Positions 17,434-26,880 of a DNA stretch of 64,000 bases are shown piece after piece; positions within the stretch are counted from its first letter, which is position 1, and each line of letters starts with the position of its first letter. The notes under the pieces were generated by a model. It was not told the origin of the DNA. It saw only the letters and a list, made by a program, of their open reading frames with translations, and ran no database searches. The DNA comes from Thermoplasmata archaeon (lineage in GTDB: Archaea > Thermoplasmatota > Thermoplasmata > Lutacidiplasmatales > UBA184), in NCBI GenBank assembly GCA_021844945.1, contig JAKBSJ010000005.1:55551-119550 (forward strand), read 5' to 3'. The translations under genes and the position numbers were made by a program.

Positions 17434-18336
17434 GTGGACCCCTCCGACGCTCTCCGACGGCTCTGCCGCCTGCTCGAGGCCGCGGACTACCAGGTCTCCG
17501 AGCTCCCGGAGGGATGGGTGGCGACCCGCCCTTCGAAACACCGTGCGATCGTGCTGCTCCGAGAGCTCCGATCTCCGAGGGACGTCGAGCCGGCGTTCCC
17601 TTCGGATGCCCTCCACCGCGCGATCGTGTATCCGGACGAGCCGGGGGATGTGGCCCGGTCGCTCGCCGCCGATCGTGGGATCGAAGTGTTCACGCCGGCC
17701 ACGATCGCGTTTGCGCTGGGTGAGATCCTTCTTGGAGGACCCGAGGAAGGGTCCAGTGGACCTTCGGGCGACGATTCCCTTGAGCTGCCGCCGGCGGCGG
17801 TTCCCCCCGAGGGCCAGGCGGTCCGGCCCCGCCTCGCTCGCGAGGAAGCGGAACGGATCGTGGCGGAACCGGGGCTGCGGCCGGTCCTGCGCTGGGTCCC
17901 CTACTTCGTCGCTTCGTACCGGGTCCGCGCGCCGTCTCCGCACGGGGGCGAGCGACGGACGAGCGAGCATCTCGTCGCGGTGAACGCGCTGCGCCGCCGT
18001 GCCGAGAGCTGGGCAGCGAGCGACTACGAGCTTGTCCGCCGGTCCGAGGGGTCGGTTCCGGAGCCCGAGATTGGATCGGACGAAGCACGGGCCATCGCGA
18101 CCGAGTGGATTTGCCGGCATCACACCGTACGCGTCGATCACACGGAGCAGCATGGAGGCACCGTCGTGGTCGAGACCCGGCGGGTGCCCCCGCAGCCCGA
18201 AGATGTACGGGTCGGCCCGCTCGGGTGCGTCTACGTGCCGTTCTGGTACTTCGAGGGCCCCGCCGGGCGCGTCGTTCTCAACGCGGTCACCGGCCAACGG
18301 TATCCCGACGACGAGGAGCGCGAACCCCCGCGGTAG
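17434..18336 (+). CDS. Two-part protein of unknown function; N terminus possibly nuclease-fold-like
   Basis: A 300-residue protein with no membrane segments. Residues 1-110 read like a small alpha/beta domain: a helix (ALRRLCRLLEAADY), hairpin strands (WVATRPSKHRAIVLLREL) and repeated short helices, reminiscent of restriction-endonuclease-like folds, though I cannot identify the ExK catalytic set. A low-complexity linker follows (to about 145). The C-terminal half has ARAIATEWICRHHTVRVDH and ends GCVYVPFWYFEG...GRVVLNAVTGQRY, a pattern seen in several archaeal unknown proteins. It starts at GTG 17434, divergent from the VCP gene. Function not assigned. Confidence 0.65.
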   Translation: MDPSDALRRLCRLLEAADYQVSELPEGWVATRPSKHRAIVLLRELRSPRDVEPAFPSDALHRAIVYPDEPGDVARSLAADRGIEVFTPATIAFALGEILLGGPEEGSSGPSGDDSLELPPAAVPPEGQAVRPRLAREEAERIVAEPGLRPVLRWVPYFVASYRVRAPSPHGGERRTSEHLVAVNALRRRAESWAASDYELVRRSEGSVPEPEIGSDEARAIATEWICRHHTVRVDHTEQHGGTVVVETRRVPPQPEDVRVGPLGCVYVPFWYFEGPAGRVVLNAVTGQRYPDDEEREPPR

Positions 18337-18343
18337 CGACGTG

Positions 18344-19158
18344 CTACGGCGTGCGGAGGGCCCGACGGGCCAGGACGAGGGCGATGACGATGAACAGGGC
18401 CGCCCAGCCGAGGAGTCCCGCGAGGTAGATCTCCGCAGGGTAGCTGTAGAATCGCGCGGAGCTGAACAGGTTCTCCCTCAGGACGTTCACGCACATCGAC
18501 ACCGGGTTGTACGCCGCGATGTTCCGCAACCATCCGGGCTCGGTCGTGGGAGGGTACAGGGCGTTCGAGAGGAAGAGGATCGGCAGGTTGAGAAGGTTCA
18601 CGATCCCGAAGTAGGACTGCGGGCTCTCGAACGCAAAGCCAAACGCGAGGAACAGCGCGTTGAACATCAGAGAGAGCACGAGTACCGCGGTGAAGACCTC
18701 CAGGGCGCCGACGACTCCGACGGACCCCGAAATCGTGAGACCCACGAACCCCGACACGTGGGCGAGCAAGACCGCTAGCCCCAGGACGAGGAACGTCGGG
18801 ATGAGCCCCATCAACGAGCGGAAGAGGAGGGGCGACAGGAAGATCGACGAGCGCGGCGCCGGCGTCGCGACCTGGCGCTTGATGATCCCGAGACCCTTAT
18901 CGAAGATGACGTTCGCTCCCGAGAACAGCGACATCGTCAGCGCGACGAACCCGACCATCCCGACCGAGAAGAATGAGAAGTAGTTCGGGGCCCCGAGACA
19001 AGCGCCCGGCTGCAGACAGAGCTCGTTGATCGAGCCGAACCCCTGCCCGAAGAGTACGAGATACAGGATCGGCACCAGCAGGCTCGACATGATCCATACG
19101 GGCGTCCGGACGTATCGGAGGAGCTCGCGCCGCAGCAGTGCTCCCAGCTCGCGCAGCA

Positions 19159-19159
<1 letters not shown>
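18344..19159 (-). CDS. ABC-2 type transporter permease
   Basis: A 271-residue integral membrane protein with six predicted helices in the ABC-2 layout: a first helix after the RELLRYVRTPVWIM entry segment, and later LPILFLSNALYPPTTEPGWLR (in pieces, LPILFLSNALYPP and GWLRNIAAYNPV), the typical ABC-2 signature before the last helix. It pairs with the ATPase encoded immediately upstream; the ATPase stop and this start share a base (TAATG). The complex probably exports a lipid, polysaccharide or drug. The substrate cannot be read from sequence. Confidence 0.9.
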
Positions 19160-20169
<1,010 letters not shown>

Positions 20170-20355
20170 GATCGATCCTCGGGGTCCCGCAGGCGTAACC
20201 GGACTGCGACCGGCTCGACGTGCTGCCCCGGCCGAGCCGGCCGGCCATAAAAGGGAGAGGCGCACGCGGAAGGCTCATTCCTAGCGCTTCCTTCGCGTTC
20301 CGTCCAGAGTCGGGCTCCGGCACGAGTGAAATAGCCTGCCTTCCTCGCGCCGGCC

Positions 20356-20970
20356 GTGTTGTTGGAACAGCTGCACATCGGTCCCTACCAGAACTTCAGC
20401 TATCTTGCCGCGGACCGGGAAGGGGGCGAGGGGATCGTGATCGATCCCTCGTTCGAACCCGTCGACCTCCTCGACGCGATCGACCGGCACCGGGTACAGG
20501 TCCGGTTCATCTTGAACACCCACCGGCACCCGGACCATACCGCAGGAAACCGTGCGGTGAAGGAACACACGGGGGCGAAGATCGTGGCTCATCGCGTCGC
20601 GCCGATCGGACAGGACATCTCCGTCGAGGACGGCAGCACCCTCGACGCCGGCCCGATGCACGTGGAAGTGATCGGCGCGCCGGGCCACACCCCAGACTCC
20701 GTGTTCTACCGCTTTGGCCCATACGTCGCCACCGGTGACACGCTGTTCGTCGGAGAGTGCGGACGCACCGACCTTCCGGGCGGCGACCCCGTCCAGATGT
20801 TCGACACCCTGATCCGGAAGGTGCGGGCGATGGACGACGATCTGATCGTCCTGCCCGGCCACGATTACGGGCCGACGCCCACCTCCACGATCGGCGAGGA
20901 GAAGCGTACCAACTACACTCTCCAAGTGCGAACGCTCGAAGAGTTTCTCGAGTTCATGGCCCGGGAGTAA
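20356..20970 (+). CDS. MBL-fold hydrolase (glyoxalase II / persulfide dioxygenase-like)
   Basis: A 204-residue metallo-beta-lactamase fold enzyme. The metal-binding motif THRHPDHTAGN is near residue 55, followed by PGHTPDS, a metal-bridging Asp in VATGDTLFVG, and LPGHDYGP near the C terminus. These match the hydroxyacylglutathione-hydrolase-like clade, whose archaeal members hydrolyse thioesters or oxidise persulfides; which applies here is open. It starts at GTG 20356. A weak AT-rich element (gaaatag) lies about 25 nt upstream. The next gene begins 4 nt after its stop. Confidence 0.88.
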   Translation: MLLEQLHIGPYQNFSYLAADREGGEGIVIDPSFEPVDLLDAIDRHRVQVRFILNTHRHPDHTAGNRAVKEHTGAKIVAHRVAPIGQDISVEDGSTLDAGPMHVEVIGAPGHTPDSVFYRFGPYVATGDTLFVGECGRTDLPGGDPVQMFDTLIRKVRAMDDDLIVLPGHDYGPTPTSTIGEEKRTNYTLQVRTLEEFLEFMARE

Positions 20971-20974
20971 GCTC

Positions 20975-21550
20975 GTGAGCGCGCCGCGCCCCTCGACCGA
21001 ACGGTCGCTGCTCATCACCGGGGCGCGTCGCCGGACGCCCGGGACGCCCTCCTCGTCCGAGCTGATTGCCACGTTACGCAGCCAGTCCGGGAGTTCCGAG
21101 GCACTGGTGGCCCTCTTCGACGCACGGTCGATCGCGGGGGAGCGGCACCTCGTGTCGGCCTGGGCGCACCTCGGCCGCAGCCGTCGTTCGGGCGCGCAGC
21201 GGCTGCGCGACCGGGGGGCCGAGTTCGCCCTCTACGTTTCCGGGGACGACCAGCTTGGCCGTGCGCTCGCAAAAGTAGGTGTGGGCCCGTCGACCGAGGA
21301 GTTCGTCCTCGTGGTGGAGCGACCGCGCTCGCTCGAGGAGACCCTACGCGCTCTCGAGCTCGTCGCGGACCCGACGGCCCTGCCCCGGGAACCGAGCGAG
21401 GAGACGATGGCACGACTGGGGATCAGCGCCGTCGAGCGCGCGACAGTTCCGAGACCGTCCTGGGAAGGGCTGGTGCTCGAGCGGGTGGCGCTGGTCGACC
21501 TCTCGCCCGCCGGCGCGACCGCACCCTCGGCAGCCACCAAATTAAGATAG
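20975..21550 (+). CDS. cgi121: KEOPS complex subunit Cgi121-like
   Basis: A 191-residue protein whose central part matches Cgi121/TPRKB: ALVALFDARSIAGERHLVSAWAHL (residues about 44-67, seen as FDARSIAGERHLVSA), then AQRLRDRGAEFALYVSGDDQLGRAL. Cgi121 binds tRNA and stimulates KEOPS, which makes N6-threonylcarbamoyladenosine at position 37 of ANN-decoding tRNAs, including tRNA-Lys(TTT). GTG start at 20975. A C-terminal extension of about 60 residues is poorly conserved. The promoter for tRNA-Gly lies inside its last codons. The family is divergent, so this call is good but not certain. Confidence 0.75.
   Translation: MSAPRPSTERSLLITGARRRTPGTPSSSELIATLRSQSGSSEALVALFDARSIAGERHLVSAWAHLGRSRRSGAQRLRDRGAEFALYVSGDDQLGRALAKVGVGPSTEEFVLVVERPRSLEETLRALELVADPTALPREPSEETMARLGISAVERATVPRPSWEGLVLERVALVDLSPAGATAPSAATKLR
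21538..21547 (+). promoter_or_regulatory. TATA-like box for tRNA-Gly
   Basis: caaattaaga, 38-47 nt upstream of the mature tRNA-Gly 5' end, lies inside the final codons of the preceding gene. Confidence 0.45.
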
Positions 21551-21584
21551 GGCCGGTCGGTGCCCGCCGGGACCGGCGGTCCGT

Positions 21585-21688
21585 GCAGGTGTAATCTAGT
21601 GGTAGGATGTCAGCCCTCCAAGCTGACCACCCGGGTTCAAATCGCCAGAGGATCCCCTCCTCTGCGCGGGAAAGTCCCGGCACCTGCA
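21585..21688 (+). tRNA. tRNA-Gly(TCC) with an intron in the T-loop
   Basis: Acceptor strands GCAGGTG (21585-21591) and CACCTGC (21681-21687) pair fully; the discriminator is A at 21688 and no CCA is encoded. The anticodon arm is tcagc-cctccaa-gctga, with anticodon TCC and an unusual C at position 33. The T-stem 5' strand ccggg (21631-21635) and loop start ttcaaa are separated from the rest, t-cccgg (21675-21680), by 33 nt. Removing the insert restores the canonical arm ccggg-TTCAAAT-cccgg. Mature length is 71 nt. Confidence 0.93.
21642..21674 (+). other. T-loop intron of tRNA-Gly (33 nt)
   Basis: The insert folds as a relaxed bulge-helix-bulge. The T-stem forms the outer helix; bulge aat (21640-21642) lies on the 5' strand and agt (21673-21675) on the 3' strand. 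The central helix ttc/gaa has one A-G mismatch. The inner stem is cgc/gcg plus the perfect 7-bp hairpin cagagga/tcctctg. Cutting after the second base of each bulge removes exactly 21642-21674. Confidence 0.85.
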
Positions 21689-21754
21689 TTCCACCGGTCC
21701 CCGCCGGGGGGGGCGCGAGGTTTATCCGGGACCGGGCGCATAGGGCGCCTCCGC

Positions 21755-21838
21755 GCTGAGGTAGCCTAGCCCGGCAAGGCGCCAGCCTTGAAAGCTGGTG
21801 GCGGTGACGCCTCGGGAGTTCAAATCTCCCCCTCAGCG
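21755..21838 (+). tRNA. tRNA-Ser(TGA)
   Basis: Acceptor GCTGAGG (21755-21761) pairs with CCTCAGC (21831-21837), discriminator G at 21838. The anticodon arm is ccagc-cttgaaa-gctgg, anticodon TGA. The long variable arm around 21797-21813 marks a class II tRNA. The T-arm gggag-ttcaaat-ctccc is intact. There is no intron and no encoded CCA. A TATA-like gtttatcc lies about 30 nt upstream (21719-21726). Confidence 0.96.
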
Positions 21839-21857
21839 CCTCTCGCTCCTTCCTGTA

Positions 21858-21866
21858 GGATATATG
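21858..21866 (+). promoter_or_regulatory. TATA box of the mutS-mutL operon
   Basis: ggatatatg lies 24-32 nt before the mutS ATG at 21890. It decides that start over a frame that stays open upstream through the tRNA-Ser gene. Confidence 0.65.
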
Positions 21867-21889
21867 GGCGGGCTCTCGTCACCGTACGG

Positions 21890-24514
21890 ATGAGCGCGTC
21901 GCCTGCGACGACCCCGTTGATCGAGCAGTACGAGCGGGTGCGCCAACGCTACCCGGGCCACCTCGTGCTGTTCCGGGTCGGGGACTTCTACGAGACGTTC
22001 GGCGACGATGCCAAGCTGCTCGCGCACGAGGTCGACGTGCAGCTCACAGCGAGGGCGCCCGACGCGAACGGCCGGCGCATGCCGATGGCCGGCGTGCCCT
22101 ACCATGCCGTCGAGACCTACCTCGCACGGCTCGTGCGTAAGGGCCACCGCGTCGCGCTCTGCGACCAGATCGAGGATCCGCGCGACGCGAAAGGGCTCGT
22201 CCGACGCGAGGTGACACGGGTCGTCACGCCCGGCACGGTGGTCGAGGACGGAATCCTGGGGGGGCCGGATCACAACTTCCTCGCGATCGCCCACGCCGGC
22301 TCGGACGGAAACGCATGGGCGGCGGTCGACGTGTCCACCGGGGAATGGTACCACGGAGCCTCCGATGCGCCTGCGGTCGAGTCGCTGATGGTGCAGTTGG
22401 CCCCGTTCTTTCCCCGGGAGATCCTCGTGTCCTCCTCCGGGCAGGCTCGGGGGGCCCTCGCGAACCTGGCGGAGCGCGAGTTCCCCCGGGCCCGGATCGA
22501 GGTCGCCCCGACTCCGCTCGACGCGACCGAGCTTCCCCCGGCGCTTCGAGGGGACGGGCCGACCGCTCCCGCCGTCGACCGCGCCGATCGATCCTTGGCG
22601 GCCTACATTCGATCGACCCAGCCGCGCCTTCTGCCGGTCCTCGCCCTCGTCGAGCGGGTCGGCGCGGCCCGGACGCTCACGCTCGATGCGAAGACGCTGC
22701 GTCACCTCGAGATCAGCCGATCGATGAACCCGGACGATCCGGATGGGCCTACGCTTCTCTCATCGTGGGACGAGACCGCGAGCGCGGCCGGCCGCCGTAC
22801 CCTCGCCTTCTGGCTCACCCACCCTCTCGCGGACCTTGACGCGATCCGCCGGCGCCAGGAAGCAGTGGCACGGTTCGAGAGCCGAGGCGCAGCGCTCGCC
22901 GAGGTCCGGGCTTACCTCTCTCGGGTCCCGGACCTGGCCCGGATCGCCTCGCGGGTCGCCGGCCGTCGCGTGCGACCGGCGGAGATTGGGGCGCTGCGCG
23001 ACGGGCTCTCTGCCCTCGACCCCCTAGTGACCTCGCTGGGTAACGTCTCGGGCTCCGAGTTGCTCTTCGGCCTCGCTGCCGAAGCGCGTCCCCCTCCCGA
23101 GCTCGCGCGCCTGCTCATCGAGTCGCTGGCCGAAACGATGCCCACGTCGGCCGAGAGCGGGCCCCTCTTCCGGCCGGGCCACCTGCCGGTGCTCGACCGC
23201 GCCCGGGACGATGAGTCGACGGCCATCGCCGAGTTGGAATCGCTCGAGCGGGCGGAACAGGAGGCGACCGGAGTGCGCACGTTGCGGGTACGCTTCAATC
23301 AGGTCTTCGGGTACTACATCGAGGTCGGTCGCGCCCATGTGAATCGGATCCCCGCTCATTATCGGCGTCGTCAGACCGTCGCCCAGGCCGAGCGGTATAC
23401 GACCGACCGCCTGGAAGAAATCGCCGCACGGATCCTCGACGCACGAGCCCGCCTTCGCGACGAGGAGACGCGGCAGTGGGAGCACCTCCTGGGGGAGATC
23501 GACCGACACGTACCGGCCCTCCATCGGATCGGCCGTGCCGTAGGGGCGCTCGACGCGCTCCAATCGTTCGCCTACGTCGCGCAGCGCCGGCGATGCGTCC
23601 GTCCCGAGGTCGACGGATCCGGCGCGCTCACGATCCGCGAGGGGCGACACCCGGTGCTCGACCATCTCCTCGGCGAACGGTTCGTTCCCAACGACACCGA
23701 ACTCGACCGTGACGCCTCCCGGCTCCTCGTGCTCACGGGGCCGAACATGTCGGGGAAGTCGACGTACATGCGTCAGATCGGCCTGATCGTCGTTCTCGCC
23801 CAGGCCGGTTCGTTCGTTCCGGCGAAGTACGCCCGCATCGGCGTCGTGGAGGGTCTGTTCACCCGGATGGGGTTCACGGACGAGATCGGCCGCGGCAAGT
23901 CGAGCTTCATGGTCGAGATGACGGAAGTCGCCGAGATCCTGCGTTCGGCGAACGACCGCAGCCTCGTCCTTCTGGATGAGGTCGGGCGCGGGACGAGCAC
24001 GTTCGACGGCCTCGCGATCGCGTGGGCGACGCTGCGCCACCTCCATGACGTGACGCGGTGTCGGACCGTGCTCGCGACGCATTACCACCAGCTGACGCAG
24101 CTCGTGGAGGGACTCGAGGCCGCCCGCCTCGCGCACCTGGCCGTCCGAGAGCATGCCGACGGCATCGTCTTCCTGCACCGCCTCGTTCCCGGAGCTACGG
24201 ATCGCAGCTACGGGGTCCACGTCGCGAAGCTTGCCGGCCTGCCGATGGACGTCCTGCGGGAGGCCGACCGCCTGGTCCGACGCCTCGAGACCGAGGGGCT
24301 CTCGCTTGCCCCAGGAGGGAAGGACCCACCGGGCGGCGGCCCTCGGTACGCCCAGGCGGTCCTGGTGTCGGTCGAGGAGCCCGGCGCTCCCGCGCTCTCC
24401 CGGACCGAGGCGGAGATCCGCGCCATCGACGTCGACCGGATCACGCCGTTGGAGGCCCTCCGCTTCCTCGCGGAGCTGCGCGCGAAACTGCCGCGCCCAC
24501 CGGGGGAGAGGTGA
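21890..24514 (+). CDS. mutS: DNA mismatch repair protein MutS
   Basis: An 874-residue MutS1-type mismatch sensor. The mismatch-wedging motif is present as GDFYETF (Phe33, Glu35), so this is a repair-competent MutS rather than a MutS2. The connector, lever and clamp regions follow. The ATPase domain has Walker A LTGPNMSGKSTYMRQ near 615-625 (SGKST where many have GGKST), Walker B LVLLDEVGRGTSTFDG, and the helix-turn-helix tail. The start is ATG 21890. The stop TGA overlaps the mutL GTG. MutS/MutL are patchy in archaea and usually of bacterial origin; base composition here matches the surroundings, so any transfer is old. Confidence 0.97.
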   Translation: MSASPATTPLIEQYERVRQRYPGHLVLFRVGDFYETFGDDAKLLAHEVDVQLTARAPDANGRRMPMAGVPYHAVETYLARLVRKGHRVALCDQIEDPRDAKGLVRREVTRVVTPGTVVEDGILGGPDHNFLAIAHAGSDGNAWAAVDVSTGEWYHGASDAPAVESLMVQLAPFFPREILVSSSGQARGALANLAEREFPRARIEVAPTPLDATELPPALRGDGPTAPAVDRADRSLAAYIRSTQPRLLPVLALVERVGAARTLTLDAKTLRHLEISRSMNPDDPDGPTLLSSWDETASAAGRRTLAFWLTHPLADLDAIRRRQEAVARFESRGAALAEVRAYLSRVPDLARIASRVAGRRVRPAEIGALRDGLSALDPLVTSLGNVSGSELLFGLAAEARPPPELARLLIESLAETMPTSAESGPLFRPGHLPVLDRARDDESTAIAELESLERAEQEATGVRTLRVRFNQVFGYYIEVGRAHVNRIPAHYRRRQTVAQAERYTTDRLEEIAARILDARARLRDEETRQWEHLLGEIDRHVPALHRIGRAVGALDALQSFAYVAQRRRCVRPEVDGSGALTIREGRHPVLDHLLGERFVPNDTELDRDASRLLVLTGPNMSGKSTYMRQIGLIVVLAQAGSFVPAKYARIGVVEGLFTRMGFTDEIGRGKSSFMVEMTEVAEILRSANDRSLVLLDEVGRGTSTFDGLAIAWATLRHLHDVTRCRTVLATHYHQLTQLVEGLEAARLAHLAVREHADGIVFLHRLVPGATDRSYGVHVAKLAGLPMDVLREADRLVRRLETEGLSLAPGGKDPPGGGPRYAQAVLVSVEEPGAPALSRTEAEIRAIDVDRITPLEALRFLAELRAKLPRPPGER

Positions 24515-26301
24515 GCCTCCCGGAGCGCCGGCCGATTCACCGGCTCGATCCGACGACGATCCAACGGATCGCGGCCGGCGAGGTTGTCGAGCGCCCGGCC
24601 TCCGTGGTCAAGGAGCTCGTGGAGAACGCGATCGACGCCGGAGCGACCGCGGTCTCCGTGCGTATCCAGGGCGGAGGAATCCGTCGCATCGAGGTCGCGG
24701 ACGACGGGAGCGGCATCCCCCCCGAGGAGCTCGACGTCGCGCTGGAACGGCATGCGACGAGCAAGCTCGGGCCGGGCGACGGACTCGAACGGATCGACAC
24801 CCTCGGGTTCCGCGGGGAAGCGCTCGCCTCGATCGCCCACGTGTCCCGCCTTCGGCTCGTGTCGCGCACACCGGACCGGTCGGAGGCCGCCGGGATTGCC
24901 ACCGCGGCCTCGAGGGACGTGCAGCGGTTCGAGGAAGGTCGGAGCGTCGGTACCACGGTGGAGGTCGTCGACCTTTTCTTCAACACGCCCGCGCGTCGGA
25001 AGTTCCTTCACGCGCCCGCGGTCGAGCAGCTCGAGGTCGCCCGCGCCGTCGAGCACCTCTACCTCGCTCACCCCTCGGTCGCGCTGCGCCTAGAATCCGA
25101 CGGCCGCGAGATCGCGGAGTTCCCCGCGACGCGCGACCTACGCGAGGCGTCGGTCCATGTCCTGGGTCGCGAGATGCTCGAGCAGTCGTTCACCGTGGAC
25201 ACGGAGCTCCCCGGCCTGGGCCGCATCGAGGGCGTTCTGGGCCGCCCTCACTTGGCCGCGGGGAACGCGCGCCGGCTCTACCTGAGCGTCAACGGCCGGA
25301 CGATCGAGTCCCGTTCGATTGCCCAGGCGGTCCGAGCGGCGTTCGTTCAGTACATCCCCCGCACGCGTTTCCCCATCGGGGTCGTACACCTGGAAATCCC
25401 TCTCGATCACGTCGACGTGAACGTCCATCCTACCAAGCGGGAGGTCCGCTTCGCCCGGGAGTCCGAGGTGGCGGACGCGATCCGCGTGGCCGTCCGTCGC
25501 GCGTTGATCTCCGCCCCGGACCCGGCGCGACCCCCCGAAGGGGTTCCGCGGGGGCGTGCCGCCGAGAGCCGCTCGTTCGCGTCGGGGCCTCCCCCGAAGG
25601 ACTCGGGTCCCGAAGGATCTCCCGCCGCCCGACCACGTCGATGGGCTCCGGCCGCCGTCGTCCAGCGCCGACTCTCCGATATGCCGCCCGTTCCCGGATT
25701 GGAGGCACGGCGGGGGCGCCCGGCGATCGCACTGCTCGGCGTGCTTGACGCGCTGTACTGGGTGGGGACCACGCCCACGGGCCTCGTCCTGATCGACCAG
25801 CACGCGGCGAGCGAGCGCCTTCTCTTCGAGGCCCTGCTGGCTGACGGCCGTCTGGCGCGCCAGATCCTGGTCGATCCCCTGACGATCCCGCTCACGGCCT
25901 CTGAACGCGCCGCGTGGGAGGCACATCGCGGAGCCGTGCGCAACGCCGGCTTCGAGATCGAACCCTTCGGGGGGGACCGGTTCCGCGTCACCTCGGTCCC
26001 GGCGTACCGGGGGCACCGGGCGCGGCCGGAGGCGGTCCGGGAGCTGCTGGACGAGCTCGCGGCCGGAACCCGACCGACGAACCCGGATGGGATCGTGGAG
26101 CGGGTCGCGGCGTCGATCGCGTGCCACACCGCCATACGGGCGGGGGACCCTATCGCGCCGGAAGAGCTCGTGCGCGTGCTCGACGCGCTGTACGAGAAAG
26201 CGCCGGCGGTTTACTCGTGCCCGCACGGCCGGCCGATCCTCCTCGAGCTGCCGCGCTCGCGTCTCGACCAGTGGTTTCTACGGACCGGGGTCGGGCCGTG
26301 A
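24511..26301 (+). CDS. mutL: DNA mismatch repair protein MutL with endonuclease motif
   Basis: A 596-residue MutL. The N-terminal GHKL ATPase shows ELVENAIDAGA, DDGSGI and GFRGEALASI. A Pro/Arg-rich linker spans about 330-390. The C-terminal dimerisation domain carries the metal-binding nicking motif DQHAASERLLFE (429-440, fitting DQHA-x2-E-x4-E), an ACHTAIRAGD block near 537 and CPHGRP at 570-575. This is the endonuclease-active, MutH-independent type. GTG start overlaps the mutS stop (GTGA), implying coupled translation. The stop in turn overlaps the next gene. Confidence 0.96.
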   Translation: MSLPERRPIHRLDPTTIQRIAAGEVVERPASVVKELVENAIDAGATAVSVRIQGGGIRRIEVADDGSGIPPEELDVALERHATSKLGPGDGLERIDTLGFRGEALASIAHVSRLRLVSRTPDRSEAAGIATAASRDVQRFEEGRSVGTTVEVVDLFFNTPARRKFLHAPAVEQLEVARAVEHLYLAHPSVALRLESDGREIAEFPATRDLREASVHVLGREMLEQSFTVDTELPGLGRIEGVLGRPHLAAGNARRLYLSVNGRTIESRSIAQAVRAAFVQYIPRTRFPIGVVHLEIPLDHVDVNVHPTKREVRFARESEVADAIRVAVRRALISAPDPARPPEGVPRGRAAESRSFASGPPPKDSGPEGSPAARPRRWAPAAVVQRRLSDMPPVPGLEARRGRPAIALLGVLDALYWVGTTPTGLVLIDQHAASERLLFEALLADGRLARQILVDPLTIPLTASERAAWEAHRGAVRNAGFEIEPFGGDRFRVTSVPAYRGHRARPEAVRELLDELAAGTRPTNPDGIVERVAASIACHTAIRAGDPIAPEELVRVLDALYEKAPAVYSCPHGRPILLELPRSRLDQWFLRTGVGP

Positions 26302-26855
26302 CCCGTCCGCGGCCCGATCCGCCGTTCCGGCGGGAGACCGACATGATCCCCCCGATGCAGGCGTACCTGGAGCACGAGGGCTTCCGGGTGTATCCGAACG
26401 TGGACGGGAACGACTACTTCGATCTCGTGGCCCGGAGGGGACGCGAGCTCGGCCTCGTCGAGCTCAAGCGCTCGCTCGCCGGGCCGGCATTCGGGCAGGC
26501 CCTGCGCCGTCGAGCCTGGGGCGACTGGGTCGGGGTCGCACTGGGATCGGGGCCGGGGGCGCGCCGCCTCGCGACCGAGCGCAACGGCCGGCTGAGCTCG
26601 GTCGTCGGGATCTGGTGGGTCCACGGAGAGACCGCCGAACTCCTGCGGGCTCCCACCGTGGTTCCCACCGCCGACGTTCCCCGCCCCGAGCGCGTCCAGC
26701 TGCACGCGTGGCTCGACGCGATCGACCGGGGATGGATACCGCCTGGGACCCGGATGGAAGGGCTTGGAGGGACCCTCCGCCGACTTTCCCTGGGCCGGGG
26801 GTACCGGGAGTGGACCGTCGAGGAGGCGGCCGACGGTCCGGCGCGCCAACGATAA
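26298..26855 (+). CDS. PD-(D/E)XK nuclease-like protein linked to mutSL (DUF2161-like)
   Basis: A 185-residue protein starting at GTG 26298, overlapping the mutL stop by 3 bases (GTGA). The first 70 residues fit a PD-(D/E)XK nuclease core: Glu13 in the first helix, GNDYFDLVARR with Asp42, LGLVELKRS with Glu55-x-Lys57, then Gln67 in the following helix. The order resembles DUF2161 predicted nucleases. The rest (70-185) is helical and basic. The tight overlap argues for a role with MutS/MutL, for example in strand excision, but this is inference. Confidence 0.7.
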   Translation: MTRPRPDPPFRRETDMIPPMQAYLEHEGFRVYPNVDGNDYFDLVARRGRELGLVELKRSLAGPAFGQALRRRAWGDWVGVALGSGPGARRLATERNGRLSSVVGIWWVHGETAELLRAPTVVPTADVPRPERVQLHAWLDAIDRGWIPPGTRMEGLGGTLRRLSLGRGYREWTVEEAADGPARQR

Positions 26856-26880
26856 GCGCACGGCCTTCCTCCTCGGCGCC

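Noticed and set aside
15165..17723. 852-codon open frame antisense to the VCP-like ATPase gene
   Set aside because: Composition is Asp/Leu/Arg/Val-repetitive, as expected from the reverse of AAA-ATPase codons, with no recognisable domain. The minus-strand gene has full family motifs.
21667..21677. gcgggaaagtc-like sequence resembling the conserved region I of RNase P RNA
   Set aside because: It lies inside the tRNA-Gly intron/3' exon, and the partner sequence (ACAGAA...GCTTA type) is absent. The bases are fully explained by the tRNA and its BHB.
21788..21889. Upstream extension of the mutS frame by 34 codons
   Set aside because: It runs through the tRNA-Ser gene and across the TATA box at 21858. 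The MutS N terminus begins properly at ATG 21890.
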